NCBI GenBank assembly: GCA_944385365.1
Contig: CALWWW010000005.1
Coordinates: forward strand, 56,281 to 120,280
Length of the DNA stretch: 64,000 bases
Direction of reading: 5' to 3'
From: an uncultured Oscillospiraceae bacterium
GTDB lineage: Bacteria > Bacillota > Clostridia > Oscillospirales > Oscillospiraceae
The notes under the pieces were generated by a model that saw only the letters and a program-made list of their open reading frames with translations, did not search any database and was not told the origin of the DNA. The translations under genes and the position numbers were made by a program. Shown piece by piece: positions 1-8,344 of the stretch; the stretch's first letter is position 1; each line of letters begins with the position of its first letter.

Positions 1-724
1 CCACGGCGGCATGATCGGCCAGGACGGCCAGCCCTTTCTGGACGCCTGCAAGGAGTACGGCATCCACGACGACTATCTGAAGCAGATTCCCGGCGAGACG
101 GGCCACACTATCATTCAGATTGACCGCAACGCCCAAAACTGCATTCTGCTGTTCGGCGGCGCCAATCAGAAGCTGACCAAGGAGTACATTGACGAGACGT
201 TGAGCCACTTTGACGCCGGAGATATTCTGCTGCTGCAAAATGAGGTCAATCTGCTGCCCTATATTGTGGACGCCGCCTATGCGCGGGGAATGCAGATTGC
301 GCTGAATCCCTCGCCCTACGATGAAAAGCTGGACGCGGTGGACATGACGAAAATCTCCATTTTCCTCCTCAATGAGGTGGAGGGCAACCAGATCACCGGA
401 AAAACGGAGCCGGAGGACATTCTGGCCGGAATGCGCCAGAAGTTTCCCCATGCGAAAATCGTCCTGACCCTGGGCAGCGACGGCGCCATTTATCAGGACG
501 AGCATCAAAAACTGTTCCAGCCTATTTTCAAGGTGCAGGCCGTGGATACCACCGCCGCCGGCGATACCTTCACCGGGTATTTCCTGGCGGGACTGGCCGA
601 GGGGCTGGATATGGCGGAGGTCCTGCGCAGGAGCGCCAAAGCGTCTTCCATCGCCGTCACCCGGCCCGGCGCAGCGCCGTCCATCCCGTACCGGCAGGAG
701 GTTCTGGACGCGCTGGCCCAGTAA
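1..724 (+). CDS. PfkB-family sugar kinase (ribokinase-like), 5' end cut by window
   Basis: The frame is open from base 2, so the gene starts upstream of the window and only about 240 C-terminal residues are seen. PfkB kinases phosphorylate a sugar with ATP in the cytoplasm. Visible marks are an N-terminal GGMIGQDG segment (sugar-binding side), NPSPYD and LNEVEG in the middle, and DTTAAGDTFTGYF near the C-terminus, which holds the anion hole and the catalytic Asp. The AAGDTF form is typical of ribokinase, but the substrate cannot be read from this part. The gene ends in TAA at 722-724. About 1.1 kb of non-coding DNA follows, so it is not co-transcribed with the fatty acid genes. Confidence 0.85.
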   Translation, partial: HGGMIGQDGQPFLDACKEYGIHDDYLKQIPGETGHTIIQIDRNAQNCILLFGGANQKLTKEYIDETLSHFDAGDILLLQNEVNLLPYIVDAAYARGMQIALNPSPYDEKLDAVDMTKISIFLLNEVEGNQITGKTEPEDILAGMRQKFPHAKIVLTLGSDGAIYQDEHQKLFQPIFKVQAVDTTAAGDTFTGYFLAGLAEGLDMAEVLRRSAKASSIAVTRPGAAPSIPYRQEVLDALAQ

Positions 725-754
725 GGCGGCGAAAAAAGGCCGCGGGAGAAATTC

Positions 755-1190
755 AAAATTTGTTTTGGAATCGTTCACGATTCATTCAAAATTGCGGCCT
801 ATACTAAGGGTGTCAAAAGGAAATACAGTTTACCGGCCCGGACAGCATTGACCGGGGAGCCGACGGTAAGCTTCCTCTTTGACTCATCTTATTCTCCTCT
901 TTTCTCTTTCTTCAAACACGACACGCGCCCGGCGGATGCTCTCCGCCGGGCGCGCACTCTGTCCGGAAAATAAGAAGATGTTTCCAATTTCTTTTCGATT
1001 GCTTCATAACCTGTTCAAATCTGCCCCCTAAAATCATAAGTGTTCCAGGCAGGGGACAGCGGGAACCCATGGAGGATTTCGTGGGAGGGCGGCCCGCTGC
1101 GTGACAGCCTTGAACACCCCGTTTGAAACAGGTTTTCAAAATTTTTCTGAATTATTAACACCTTGTTCAAATTTGTACCGTATACTGACA
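755..1190 (+). repeat. Three copies of a ~60-nt promoter-like repeat
   Basis: Three related segments lie near 755-810, 982-1040 and 1132-1190. Each has an AT-rich block, then TTCAAA, nine bases, and a TATACT-like box: TTCAAA 785-790 with TATACT 800-805; 1014-1019 with TAAAAT 1029-1034; 1166-1171 with TATACT 1181-1186. The similarity extends about 30 bases upstream. A standard -35 at 17 bases is not obvious in any copy; TTCACG, TTCATA and TTAACA sit 20 bases before the TATACT-like box. They could be promoters or binding sites for one regulator. Confidence 0.5.
812..960 (+). ncRNA. Candidate small RNA unit 1
   Basis: No credible reading frame is present. The unit starts just after the first promoter-like repeat, runs through a GC-rich part and a pyrimidine-rich tract (about 880-912), and ends in a perfect 13-bp hairpin (924-936 with 942-954, loop 937-941). 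The same order recurs at 1193-1310. There is no good T-run after the hairpin, so it may stop or stabilise an RNA without being a classical terminator. RNA-level evidence would be needed to call it a gene. Confidence 0.3.
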
Positions 1191-1192
1191 TC

Positions 1193-1310
1193 ATCCAAAC
1201 CGGGAGCTGCCCCCTCGGCTCACGGTTCTGGTAACCCCTCTTTTCTTTCTCTTTCTTTTTTCCAAGGAAACGGTCCGATGCTTCCCCGGCATCGGGCCGT
1301 TTCCCTTTGT
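1193..1310 (+). ncRNA. Candidate small RNA unit 2
   Basis: It has the same build as the unit at 812-960: third promoter-like repeat (TATACT 1181-1186), a GC-rich stretch, a long pyrimidine tract (about 1234-1263), then a 16-bp hairpin (1266-1281 with 1289-1304, one G-U pair) followed by CTTTGT. Two units of the same design side by side suggest duplicated small RNA genes, but nothing here identifies a known family. Confidence 0.3.
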
Positions 1311-1356
1311 ACGGAAAGTTTGCGGCGTTAGAGTAGCGCTGACGGCACTAAACATA

Positions 1357-1562
1357 AAAAGTTTTACTCGATTTTTTTCAAAAAATCGCAGGGGTCCAGG
1401 GGGCAGCGCCCCCGGTCGCCCCGCGCACGGGGCGAAACTTCCGCCCGCCGCAGCGGGCGAAATTTCCAATCGTCCAAAAGCGCCATCCGCAGATGGCGCA
1501 ATTCCCGCGGCAATGCCGCAAGGCCGCCGGTCCCACCCCGTAGCGGGTGGTGGACGGCGGCC
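1357..1562 (+). repeat. Dispersed hairpin repeat, copy 1 (full)
   Basis: The copy starts with a TTTTACTCG box and an AT hairpin (1370-1387). A series of GC hairpins follows: GGGGGC/GCCCCC, CGCCCCG/CGGGGCG, CGCCCGC/GCGGGCG and GCGCCAT/ATGGCGC, then a long terminal hairpin at 1522-1562. Related copies lie at 12563-12739, 17481-17660 (inverted) and 49496-49578. Short open frames inside it are by-products of the repeat and are not annotated as genes. Confidence 0.8.
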
Positions 1563-1620
1563 TTCTTGTGCGGCCGTGGCGTATCCTTCCTGCCGAACCG
1601 TGGACGCTCAGTGATTCCCC

Positions 1621-1658
1621 GGCTGTAGCCCTTTGCTGTGACAAGGGGAGGAACAGCC
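1621..1658 (+). terminator. Hairpin upstream of the acpP promoter
   Basis: Two stacked helices (GGCTGT/ACAGCC outside, CCCTTTG/CAAGGGG inside) are followed by TGATTTGTT. It would insulate the fatty acid operon from upstream transcription. The T-rich tail is imperfect. Confidence 0.45.
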
Positions 1659-1721
1659 CTGATTTGTTCGTCATTATGTCCAAATATTCGACATTCCTAT
1701 CACTTTGTCGGAAAAATTTCC

Positions 1722-1749
1722 TTGACTTATGGTTCCCAGGTGCTAAAAT
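1722..1749 (+). promoter_or_regulatory. acpP-fab operon promoter
   Basis: TTGACT at 1722-1727 and TAAAAT at 1744-1749 are separated by 16 bases. This is the only good promoter ahead of the eleven-gene fatty acid operon, and its start site would fall near 1756, inside the palindromes at 1758-1779. Confidence 0.7.
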
Positions 1750-1757
1750 AAGAAAGA

Positions 1758-1779
1758 TTAAATATTTAAAAATTTTTAA
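1758..1779 (+). promoter_or_regulatory. AT-rich overlapping palindromes, likely operator of the fab operon
   Basis: Two perfect palindromes overlap here: TTAAATATTTAA at 1758-1769 and TTAAAAATTTTTAA at 1766-1779. They cover the expected transcription start. FabT-type MarR repressors of Firmicutes bind AT-rich palindromes at fab promoters, and a MarR-type gene closes this operon at 10800-11267. That it binds here is an inference. Confidence 0.45.
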
Positions 1780-1809
1780 CTATTGTCGAGAACAGACGGA
1801 GGAATTTCA

Positions 1810-2040
1810 ATGAAGTTCGATCTGGTACGGGACGTGATCGTGGAGACGCTCAACTGCGACCTCAGCGACGTCACCGAGGAGGCCCGGCTGCGGGAGGATC
1901 TCCACGCCGACTCCCTGGCGGCGGTGGAGCTGTGCATGGCCCTGGAAGAGGCCACCGGCGTCACCATTGAGGATGAACGGCTGCCCCAAATGCTGACCGT
2001 CGGAGATATTCTGCAATACTTAAAGGAACATACGGAGTGA
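1810..2040 (+). CDS. acpP: Acyl carrier protein
   Basis: This 76-residue acidic protein carries growing acyl chains on a 4'-phosphopantetheine arm for the cytoplasmic type II fatty acid synthase. The attachment Ser35 lies in the standard DLHADSLAAVEL helix. ATG 1810 is chosen because GGAGGA lies just upstream; a TTG at 1783 would add nine residues without a ribosome binding site. It is the first gene of the fatty acid operon, four bases before accB. Length and motif fit a dedicated fatty acid ACP rather than a polyketide carrier domain. Confidence 0.95.
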   Translation: MKFDLVRDVIVETLNCDLSDVTEEARLREDLHADSLAAVELCMALEEATGVTIEDERLPQMLTVGDILQYLKEHTE

Positions 2041-2044
2041 AATT

Positions 2045-2491
2045 ATGGAGAAGCAAGATCTGTTTGAATTGATGGACCGGTTCGCCCGCAGCGGCTTGCA
2101 GCGCATGGCATTGCAGGACGGCGACTTTACCCTGGAGCTGGAAAAGCCCGCCCCCATTGTGGCCGCTCCTGCGGCTGCTCCTGTAGCCGCCGTTTCCGCG
2201 ACGGCGGTTTCCGCCGCTGCCGCTGTGGTTGAGGCTCCCGCCGTGGACAACGCCCTCTATGTGAAGGCCCCCCTGGTGGGCACCTACTATGCCGCGTCCT
2301 CTCCCGACGCCGCCCCCTATGTCCGGGTGGGCGACCGGGTGGAAAAGGGTCAGACCCTGTGCCTCATCGAAGCCATGAAAACCATGAATGAAATTCCCGC
2401 CCCCTGTGATCTCCTGGTGGAGGAGATTCTGGTGGACAACGGCGCTCTGGTGGCCTTCGACGCCCCCATCCTCCGGTACAGCCATGTTTAA
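2045..2491 (+). CDS. accB: Acetyl-CoA carboxylase biotin carboxyl carrier protein
   Basis: 148 residues. An N-terminal helical segment is followed by an Ala/Pro-rich mobile linker (about residues 36-68) and a C-terminal biotinyl domain. Biotin is attached to Lys112 in IEAMKTMNEI (Met-Lys-Thr rather than the more common Met-Lys-Leu/Met). The carrier swings carboxybiotin between AccC and the AccA/AccD carboxyltransferase to make malonyl-CoA. The last eight bases overlap the start of accC, which suggests translational coupling. Confidence 0.95.
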   Translation: MEKQDLFELMDRFARSGLQRMALQDGDFTLELEKPAPIVAAPAAAPVAAVSATAVSAAAAVVEAPAVDNALYVKAPLVGTYYAASSPDAAPYVRVGDRVEKGQTLCLIEAMKTMNEIPAPCDLLVEEILVDNGALVAFDAPILRYSHV

Positions 2492-3866
2492 GAAAATCCT
2501 CATTGCCAACCGCGGCGAAATCGCCGCGCGGATTCTGCGGGCCTGCCGGGAAATGGGCATCGAGGCCGTCACCGTCTACTCCACCGCCGACGCCGATTCC
2601 CTCCATGTGCTCTTTGCCGAGCAGTCCGTCTGCATTGGTCCCCCCCGGGCCGGTGACAGCTACCTCAATATGGATGCCATCCTGACGGTGGCCAAGGCCA
2701 CGGGCTGCGACGCCATCCATCCCGGCTACGGCTTCCTGTCGGAAAACGACGCCTTTGCCGACGCCTGCCGGGATGCCGGTATCGCCTTTATCGGCCCCAG
2801 CGGCGACGTCATCCGCAAGATGGGCAACAAATCCGCCGCACGGGCGCTGATGCAGTCCGTGGGCGTGCCGGTGGTGCCCGGCTCCGACGGTCTGGTCCGG
2901 GACGAGGACGAGGCCGTCAAAGTCGGTGAGCGCATCGGCTACCCGGTGCTCATCAAAGCCGCCGCCGGCGGCGGCGGCCGCGGTATGCGCCGCGTCTATG
3001 AGCCGTCGGAAATGCGGGACCTGTTCCGGGAGGCCATGGCCGAGTCCGTGGCCTGCTTCGGCAGCGACGAGATGTACATTGAAAAGCTGATTCTCAACCC
3101 CCGCCACATTGAATTTCAGATTCTGGCCGACAAATACGGCAACGTCATCCAGCTGGGGGAGCGGGACTGCTCCGTCCAGCGGAAAAACCAGAAGCTCCTG
3201 GAGGAGACGCCGTCCCACGCCCTGACGCCGGACCTGCGCAAGCGCATGGGCGACGCCGCCGTGCGGGCCGCCAAGGCTGCCGGTTACGAGAATGCCGGTA
3301 CCATTGAATTTGTGCTGGCCCCCAACAAGGAATTCTATTTCATTGAAATGAACACCCGCATTCAGGTGGAACACCCGGTCACGGAGATGGTCACCTCCAT
3401 GGATTTGGTGCGGGAGCAGATCCGCATTGCCGCCGGTCTCAAGCTGAGCCGTACCCAGGAGGAAGTGGAGCTGCGGGGCCACGCCATCGAATGCCGCATC
3501 AACGCCGAAAACCCGGCCAAGGAGTTCGCGCCCTGCCCCGGCAAGGCCGATTTCCTCTATTTCCCCGGCGGTCCCGGCGTCCGGATTGACACCTGCATGT
3601 ATAACGGCTATGAGATTCCGCCGTTCTATGACTCCATGGTGGGTAAGATCATCGTCTGGGCTCCCACCCGGCTGGAGGCCATCCGGCGGATGCGCCGCTG
3701 CCTGGAGGAATTGACCATCGACGGCGTCCAGACCAATGCCGAACTGATGCACCAGATTCTCTATCATCCCGTCTTTGTCCGCGGCAACTATACCACCGCC
3801 TTTCTGGAAGAGCATTTGCCGACCATGCTGGAGTGGATGGCCCGCATAGAGGAGAGTGAAGCATGA
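2484..3866 (+). CDS. accC: Biotin carboxylase subunit of acetyl-CoA carboxylase
   Basis: 460 residues, a normal AccC length. The start MFKKILIANRGEIAARI is the family's standard N-terminus and fixes ATG 2484; the open frame further upstream is unrelated. It carboxylates biotin on AccB with ATP and bicarbonate. Visible motifs are YGFLSEN, the Gly-rich ATP-grasp loop AAAGGGGRGMR, HIEFQILAD and EMNTRIQVEHPVTE with the catalytic Glu/Arg. The stop overlaps the accD start (ATGA). All four acetyl-CoA carboxylase genes are contiguous here, which is common in Clostridia. Confidence 0.97.
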   Translation: MFKKILIANRGEIAARILRACREMGIEAVTVYSTADADSLHVLFAEQSVCIGPPRAGDSYLNMDAILTVAKATGCDAIHPGYGFLSENDAFADACRDAGIAFIGPSGDVIRKMGNKSAARALMQSVGVPVVPGSDGLVRDEDEAVKVGERIGYPVLIKAAAGGGGRGMRRVYEPSEMRDLFREAMAESVACFGSDEMYIEKLILNPRHIEFQILADKYGNVIQLGERDCSVQRKNQKLLEETPSHALTPDLRKRMGDAAVRAAKAAGYENAGTIEFVLAPNKEFYFIEMNTRIQVEHPVTEMVTSMDLVREQIRIAAGLKLSRTQEEVELRGHAIECRINAENPAKEFAPCPGKADFLYFPGGPGVRIDTCMYNGYEIPPFYDSMVGKIIVWAPTRLEAIRRMRRCLEELTIDGVQTNAELMHQILYHPVFVRGNYTTAFLEEHLPTMLEWMARIEESEA

Positions 3867-4726
3867 TCCCCGTATTCAACAAGCGCCGCAAGCACATGCT
3901 GGCCATGAAGGCCATGCGGGAGGGACAGATTCCGGCGGCCAGCCCCGTGGAGGTCACCTGCCCCAAGTGCCAGACCGCCACGGCCCGGCAGCAGCTGAGC
4001 CGCAACCAGTACGTCTGCCCCAACTGCGGCCACCATTTTCCCATCGGCGCGTATTTCCGTCTCAGCCTGATTCTCGATTCCGGCTCCTTCCGGGAACTGG
4101 ACGAGAACCTGACCTCCGCCGACCCCATGGAGTTCCCCGGCTACAGTGAAAAGCTGGACCAGTGCCGCCAGAAAACGGGCCTGTCCGAAGCCGTGGTCAC
4201 GGCCACGGGCCGCATTGAGGGCCGCAAGGTGGCCGTGGCGGTGCTGGACAGCCGGTTCCTCATGGGCAGCATGAGCGCCGCCGTGGGCGAAAAGGTCACG
4301 CGGCTCATTGAACATGCCACCCGCAACCGTCTGCCCGTGGTGATTTTCTCCGCCAGCGGCGGCGCCCGGATGCAGGAGGGCATTCTGTCCCTCATGCAGA
4401 TGGCCAAGACCAGCGCGGCGCTGGCCCGCCACAGCCAGAAGGGCGGCCTGTTTATCTCAGTTCTGACAGACCCCACCACCGGCGGCGTCACCGCCAGCTT
4501 TGCCAGCCTGGGCGACATCACCCTGGCTGAGCCGGGGGCGCTGATCGGCTTTGCCGGTCCCCGCGTCATCGAACAGACCATCGGCCAGAAGCTCCCCGAG
4601 GGCTTCCAGAGGGCGGAATATCTGGAGGAACACGGCTTTGTGGACCAGATCGTGCCCCGCAAGCAGATGCGCGCCGTCCTGGCCCAGCTGCTGACGCTCC
4701 ATTACAGAGGAGGTGCCGCCCAATGA
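3863..4726 (+). CDS. accD: Acetyl-CoA carboxylase carboxyltransferase subunit beta
   Basis: 287 residues. The N-terminal zinc ribbon is visible as CPKC and CPNC about 20 residues apart (residues about 33-56), followed by the crotonase-like fold with SGGARMQEG and a TTGGVTASFA oxyanion segment. With AccA it moves the carboxyl group from biotin to acetyl-CoA, giving malonyl-CoA. It overlaps both neighbours by four bases (ATGA), as expected for coupled translation of complex subunits. Confidence 0.96.
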   Translation: MIPVFNKRRKHMLAMKAMREGQIPAASPVEVTCPKCQTATARQQLSRNQYVCPNCGHHFPIGAYFRLSLILDSGSFRELDENLTSADPMEFPGYSEKLDQCRQKTGLSEAVVTATGRIEGRKVAVAVLDSRFLMGSMSAAVGEKVTRLIEHATRNRLPVVIFSASGGARMQEGILSLMQMAKTSAALARHSQKGGLFISVLTDPTTGGVTASFASLGDITLAEPGALIGFAGPRVIEQTIGQKLPEGFQRAEYLEEHGFVDQIVPRKQMRAVLAQLLTLHYRGGAAQ

Positions 4727-5538
4727 GCAATCTGACCCCGGCCCAGCGGGTGACCATCGCCCGCCACGAGGGCCGTCCCGGCGTGGCCGACTACATCGAG
4801 CACCTGTTTACCGACTTTTTTGAGCAGAAAGGCGACCGCCAGTGTCGGGAGGACCCCAGCATTCTCGGCGGCATTGCCCTGTTCCACGGCAAGCCCGTCA
4901 CCGTCATCGGCACCCGCAAGGGCAAGAATTTGCAGGAGAATCTCAAGTGCAATTTCGGTATGCCCGGCCCGGAAGGATACCGCAAGGCACTGCGGATTAT
5001 GAAGCAGGCCGAGAAGTTCGGGCGGCCCATTCTCACCTTCATCGACACCCCCGGCGCGTACCCCGGCCTGGAGGCCGAGGCCAGAGGCCAGGGTGAGGCC
5101 ATCGCCCGGAATCTCTTTGAAATGAGCCAGCTGTCGGTGCCCATTGTGGCCGTCATCACCGGCGAGGGCAACAGCGGCGGCGCGTTGGCCCTGGGCGTGG
5201 CCGACACGGTGCTGATGCTGGAAAACGCCGTCTATTCCATTCTGTCCCCGGAGGGCTTTGCCTCCATTCTCTGGAAGGATTCCAGCCGCAGCGGCGAGGC
5301 CTGCGACCTCATGAAGCTGACGGCGGAGGACCTGCTGGAACAGAAGGTCATCGACGCCATCATCCCCGAGCCGGAGGGCGGCGCCCACATGGACGTGGAA
5401 GCCCAGATGGCCGCCGTGGATCAGGCGCTGACGGCGGCGCTGAACAGCCTGCAAAAGATCAGCGATATCAGCATCGCCGGTCAGCGGTACAAGAAATTCA
5501 GAGCCATGGGAGGCAACGGATATTATGATGGGAATTAA
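4723..5538 (+). CDS. accA: Acetyl-CoA carboxylase carboxyltransferase subunit alpha
   Basis: 271 residues, shorter than the roughly 320 of E. coli because the N-terminal extension is reduced, as in many Clostridia. The core is complete: FGMPGPEGYRKALR, FIDTPGAYPG, GEGNSGGALALG and SPEGFASILW. It pairs with AccD. Its 3' end overlaps the fabH start by 14 bases, so the carboxylase block runs straight into the chain-building genes. Confidence 0.96.
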   Translation: MSNLTPAQRVTIARHEGRPGVADYIEHLFTDFFEQKGDRQCREDPSILGGIALFHGKPVTVIGTRKGKNLQENLKCNFGMPGPEGYRKALRIMKQAEKFGRPILTFIDTPGAYPGLEAEARGQGEAIARNLFEMSQLSVPIVAVITGEGNSGGALALGVADTVLMLENAVYSILSPEGFASILWKDSSRSGEACDLMKLTAEDLLEQKVIDAIIPEPEGGAHMDVEAQMAAVDQALTAALNSLQKISDISIAGQRYKKFRAMGGNGYYDGN

Positions 5539-6481
5539 AATCATCGCCACCGGCAGTTATCTCCCCAGCAAGGTCGTCACCAACGACGATCTGAGTAAAA
5601 TCGTCGACACCAGCGACGAGTGGATTGTCAAGCGCACCGGCATCCGGACCCGCCATTATCTGGGCGAAGGGGAGACCCACCAGACCATGGCCGAGGCGGC
5701 GGCCAGACAGGCGTTGGAGCGGGCCAACATCGACCGCAGCAAAATCGCGGCCTGTATCGTCACCACCCTGGGCGGCGACTACATCACCCCCACCTGTGCC
5801 TGTATGCTCCAGGCGGCGTTGGGGCTGGATGAAAACACCGCCTGTTTTGATATGAACTCCGCCTGTGCCGGTTTCCCCTACGGACTGAAGCTGGCCCAGG
5901 GACTGGTCACCAGGGAGCGTCCCTACGCCCTGGTGGTCTCCTGTGAAGCGCTGTCCCGCCTGACGGACTTCACCGACCGTAGCACCTGCGTCCTCTTTGG
6001 CGACGGCGCGGGCGCCGTGGTGGTGGAGGGCGGCGAGGACACACCGGACATCTGCGCCGTCCTGGGCTCCCGCAGCAACCAGCCGGTGCTGTATATCGAC
6101 GGCTCCACCGCCGAAGGCCCGTCCTACATTCATATGGAGGGCCAGGCCGTCTTCAAGTTCGCCGTGGACATCATTCCCCGCTGCATCCAGTGGATTCTGG
6201 ACCAGGCCGGGAAGACCGTGGAGGACCTGGACTGGCTGGTGATGCACCAGGCCAATGAGCGCATCATCGACCATGCGGTGAAAAAAATGCAGATGCCGCC
6301 GGAAAAGGCCTTTAAAAACATTGCAAAGTACGGCAATATGTCGTCGGCTTGTATTCCCATTGCCCTCAATGACCTGTATGAAGCGGGCCAGCTGCACAGC
6401 GGTATGCGCGTCCTGTGCGTGGGCTTTGGCGGCGGTCTCACCTGGGGCGGCTGCCTGATCGAGATTGGAGGCATTTCGTAA
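5525..6481 (+). CDS. fabH: Beta-ketoacyl-ACP synthase III
   Basis: 318 residues. It condenses acetyl-CoA or a branched starter with malonyl-ACP to begin fatty acid synthesis. The Cys-His-Asn triad is visible: Cys114 in NSACAGFPYG, His in VMHQANERI and Asn in GNMSSACIPIAL. Two ATGs in a row (5525, 5528) are possible starts; a Gly/Ala-rich Shine-Dalgarno (GGGAGG, about 5509-5514) fits either. Nothing here shows whether acetyl or branched starters are preferred. Confidence 0.95.
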   Translation: MMGIKIIATGSYLPSKVVTNDDLSKIVDTSDEWIVKRTGIRTRHYLGEGETHQTMAEAAARQALERANIDRSKIAACIVTTLGGDYITPTCACMLQAALGLDENTACFDMNSACAGFPYGLKLAQGLVTRERPYALVVSCEALSRLTDFTDRSTCVLFGDGAGAVVVEGGEDTPDICAVLGSRSNQPVLYIDGSTAEGPSYIHMEGQAVFKFAVDIIPRCIQWILDQAGKTVEDLDWLVMHQANERIIDHAVKKMQMPPEKAFKNIAKYGNMSSACIPIALNDLYEAGQLHSGMRVLCVGFGGGLTWGGCLIEIGGIS

Positions 6482-6484
6482 ACT

Positions 6485-7408
6485 ATGAAACTCAATGAGA
6501 TTCTGGGAATTGAATTCCCCATCATCCAGGGCGGCATGGCCAACATTGCCACCGCCGAATTCGCCGCCGCCTGCTCCAATGCCGGGGCCATGGGCCTGAT
6601 TGGCTGCGGCGGTATGAACACCGAGCAGCTGCGGGCCGAAATCCGCAAGTGCAAGTCCCTCACCGACAAGCCCTTCGGCGTCAACCTGATGCTGATGAAC
6701 CCCTGCGCCGACGAGATGGCCGACATGGTCATCGAGGAGGGCGTCAAGTTCCTGACCACCGGCGCGGGCAACCCCACCAAGTACATGCCCAAGTGGAAAG
6801 CCGCCGGAATCAAGGTCTTCCCCGTGGTGGCTGCCGTGGCTCTGGCGAAAATGCTGGAGCGGGCGGGAGCCGACGGCGTCATTGCCGAGGGTACCGAGTC
6901 CGGCGGTCACGTCGGTGAGACCACCACCATGGCCCTGGTGCCCCAGGTGGTGGACGCGGTCTCCATTCCCGTCGTCGCCGCCGGTGGTATTGCCGACGGC
7001 CGTCAGCTGGCCGCCGCCTATGCGCTGGGCGCTTGCGGCGCTCAGGTGGGTACCTGTCTGCTGACCAGCGTTGAGTGCCCTGTGCACCAGAATTACAAGG
7101 AAGCCGTCCTCAAGGCCAAGGACCGGGATACCACCGTCACCGGCCGCAGCGTCGGCGCTCCCGTCCGCATCATCAAAAACAAGATGGCCAGAGAGTACGT
7201 CCAGCAGGAGTACGCCGGTGCCACCAAGGAGGAGCTGGAGCACTACACTCTGGGCAGCCTGCGCCGGGCCGTCTTCGACGGCGACGTGTCCACCGGCAGC
7301 GTCATGTGCGGTCAGGTGGCCGGTATGCTCCATGAGATCAAGCCCGTCCGTCAGATTCTCGAGGAACTGGTGGCCGGATGCGATGCCTGCATCAAGAATC
7401 TGGGGTAA
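6485..7408 (+). CDS. fabK: Enoyl-ACP reductase II (FMN-dependent)
   Basis: 307 residues of the nitronate monooxygenase/FabK TIM-barrel family. It reduces enoyl-ACP with NAD(P)H through FMN, closing the elongation cycle. Marks are the N-terminal FPIIQGGMANIA, GVNLMLMNP, the GTESGGHVGE flavin/phosphate segment and PVVAAGGIADGRQL. Its place between fabH and fabD supports FabK rather than a nitronate monooxygenase. No FabI-type reductase is in the window; FabK enzymes as a family are insensitive to triclosan. Confidence 0.93.
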   Translation: MKLNEILGIEFPIIQGGMANIATAEFAAACSNAGAMGLIGCGGMNTEQLRAEIRKCKSLTDKPFGVNLMLMNPCADEMADMVIEEGVKFLTTGAGNPTKYMPKWKAAGIKVFPVVAAVALAKMLERAGADGVIAEGTESGGHVGETTTMALVPQVVDAVSIPVVAAGGIADGRQLAAAYALGACGAQVGTCLLTSVECPVHQNYKEAVLKAKDRDTTVTGRSVGAPVRIIKNKMAREYVQQEYAGATKEELEHYTLGSLRRAVFDGDVSTGSVMCGQVAGMLHEIKPVRQILEELVAGCDACIKNLG

Positions 7409-7414
7409 GGGCCG

Positions 7415-8344
7415 ATGAAACTTGCGTTTTTGTATGCCGGACAGGGCAGTCAGGCCCCCGGCATGGGTAAGGACCTGTACGAAGCCTATCCGGCGTTCCG
7501 GCAGGTCCTGGACAACGCCCCCGTGGACTTTGATCTGAAAGCAACCTGTTTCGAGGGCGAGCACCTCAACGAGACCAAATACACCCAGCCCTGCATGGTG
7601 GCCTTTGCCGCCGGTGTGACGGCGGTTTTGAAAGAGAACGGCATCGAGCCGGAACTGGCCGCGGGCTTGAGCCTGGGCGAGTATTCGGCCCTGTGCGCCG
7701 CCGGTGTGTGGGATGCCCCCACGGCTATTTCCCTGGCCGCGTTCCGGGGCAATGCCATGACCGAAGCAGCCAAGGGCATCGACAGCGCCATGGTGGCGGT
7801 CCTCAATCTGGACCGCGAGAAGCTCCAGGAGGCCTGTGACAAGGCCGCCGGCCTGGGCGTGGTGCAGATTGCCAACTACAACTGCCCCGGCCAGCTGGTC
7901 ATTGCCGGTGAGAAAGCCGCTGTGGAGCAGGCCGCCGTTTACGCCAAGGAGCTGGGCGCGCGCCGCTGCCTGCCTCTGAACACCTCCGGCCCCTTCCATA
8001 CCAAGCTGCTGGAGCCTGCTTCCAAGGCTCTCCACGACTACTTCCAGACCATTTCCTTTGGGGAGATGCGTTTCCCGGTGCTGTTCAACTGCCTGGGCGA
8101 CATGAAAGACGATCAGACCACTATCCAGAGCCTTTTGGAGCGGCAGGTCATGTCCAGCGTCTACATGGAGGACACCATCCGCCGCATGGCCGAGCTGGGC
8201 GTGGACACCATTGTGGAAATCGGCCCCGGCAAGGTCCTGTCGGGCTTTGTCAAGAAGACGGCGGCGGATATCAAGACGTATGCCATCACCACGGCGGAGG
8301 ATTTGCAGTCCGTGGTGGCGGAGCTGAAAGGAGCGGCCCAATGA
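7415..8344 (+). CDS. fabD: Malonyl-CoA:ACP transacylase
   Basis: 309 residues. It moves malonyl from CoA to ACP. The nucleophile Ser86 lies in GLSLGEYSAL (the usual GHSLG has Leu in place of His) and the partner His is in SGPFHTKLLEPA. The N-terminal FLYAGQGSQ is also typical. It starts six bases after fabK and overlaps fabG by ATGA. Confidence 0.95.
   Translation: MKLAFLYAGQGSQAPGMGKDLYEAYPAFRQVLDNAPVDFDLKATCFEGEHLNETKYTQPCMVAFAAGVTAVLKENGIEPELAAGLSLGEYSALCAAGVWDAPTAISLAAFRGNAMTEAAKGIDSAMVAVLNLDREKLQEACDKAAGLGVVQIANYNCPGQLVIAGEKAAVEQAAVYAKELGARRCLPLNTSGPFHTKLLEPASKALHDYFQTISFGEMRFPVLFNCLGDMKDDQTTIQSLLERQVMSSVYMEDTIRRMAELGVDTIVEIGPGKVLSGFVKKTAADIKTYAITTAEDLQSVVAELKGAAQ

Noticed and set aside
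5498-8341. Very long open frame of 947 codons on the minus strand
   Set aside because: It lies opposite accA-fabD, is Gly/His/Gln-rich without any known motif and comes from the strong third-position GC bias of the real genes.
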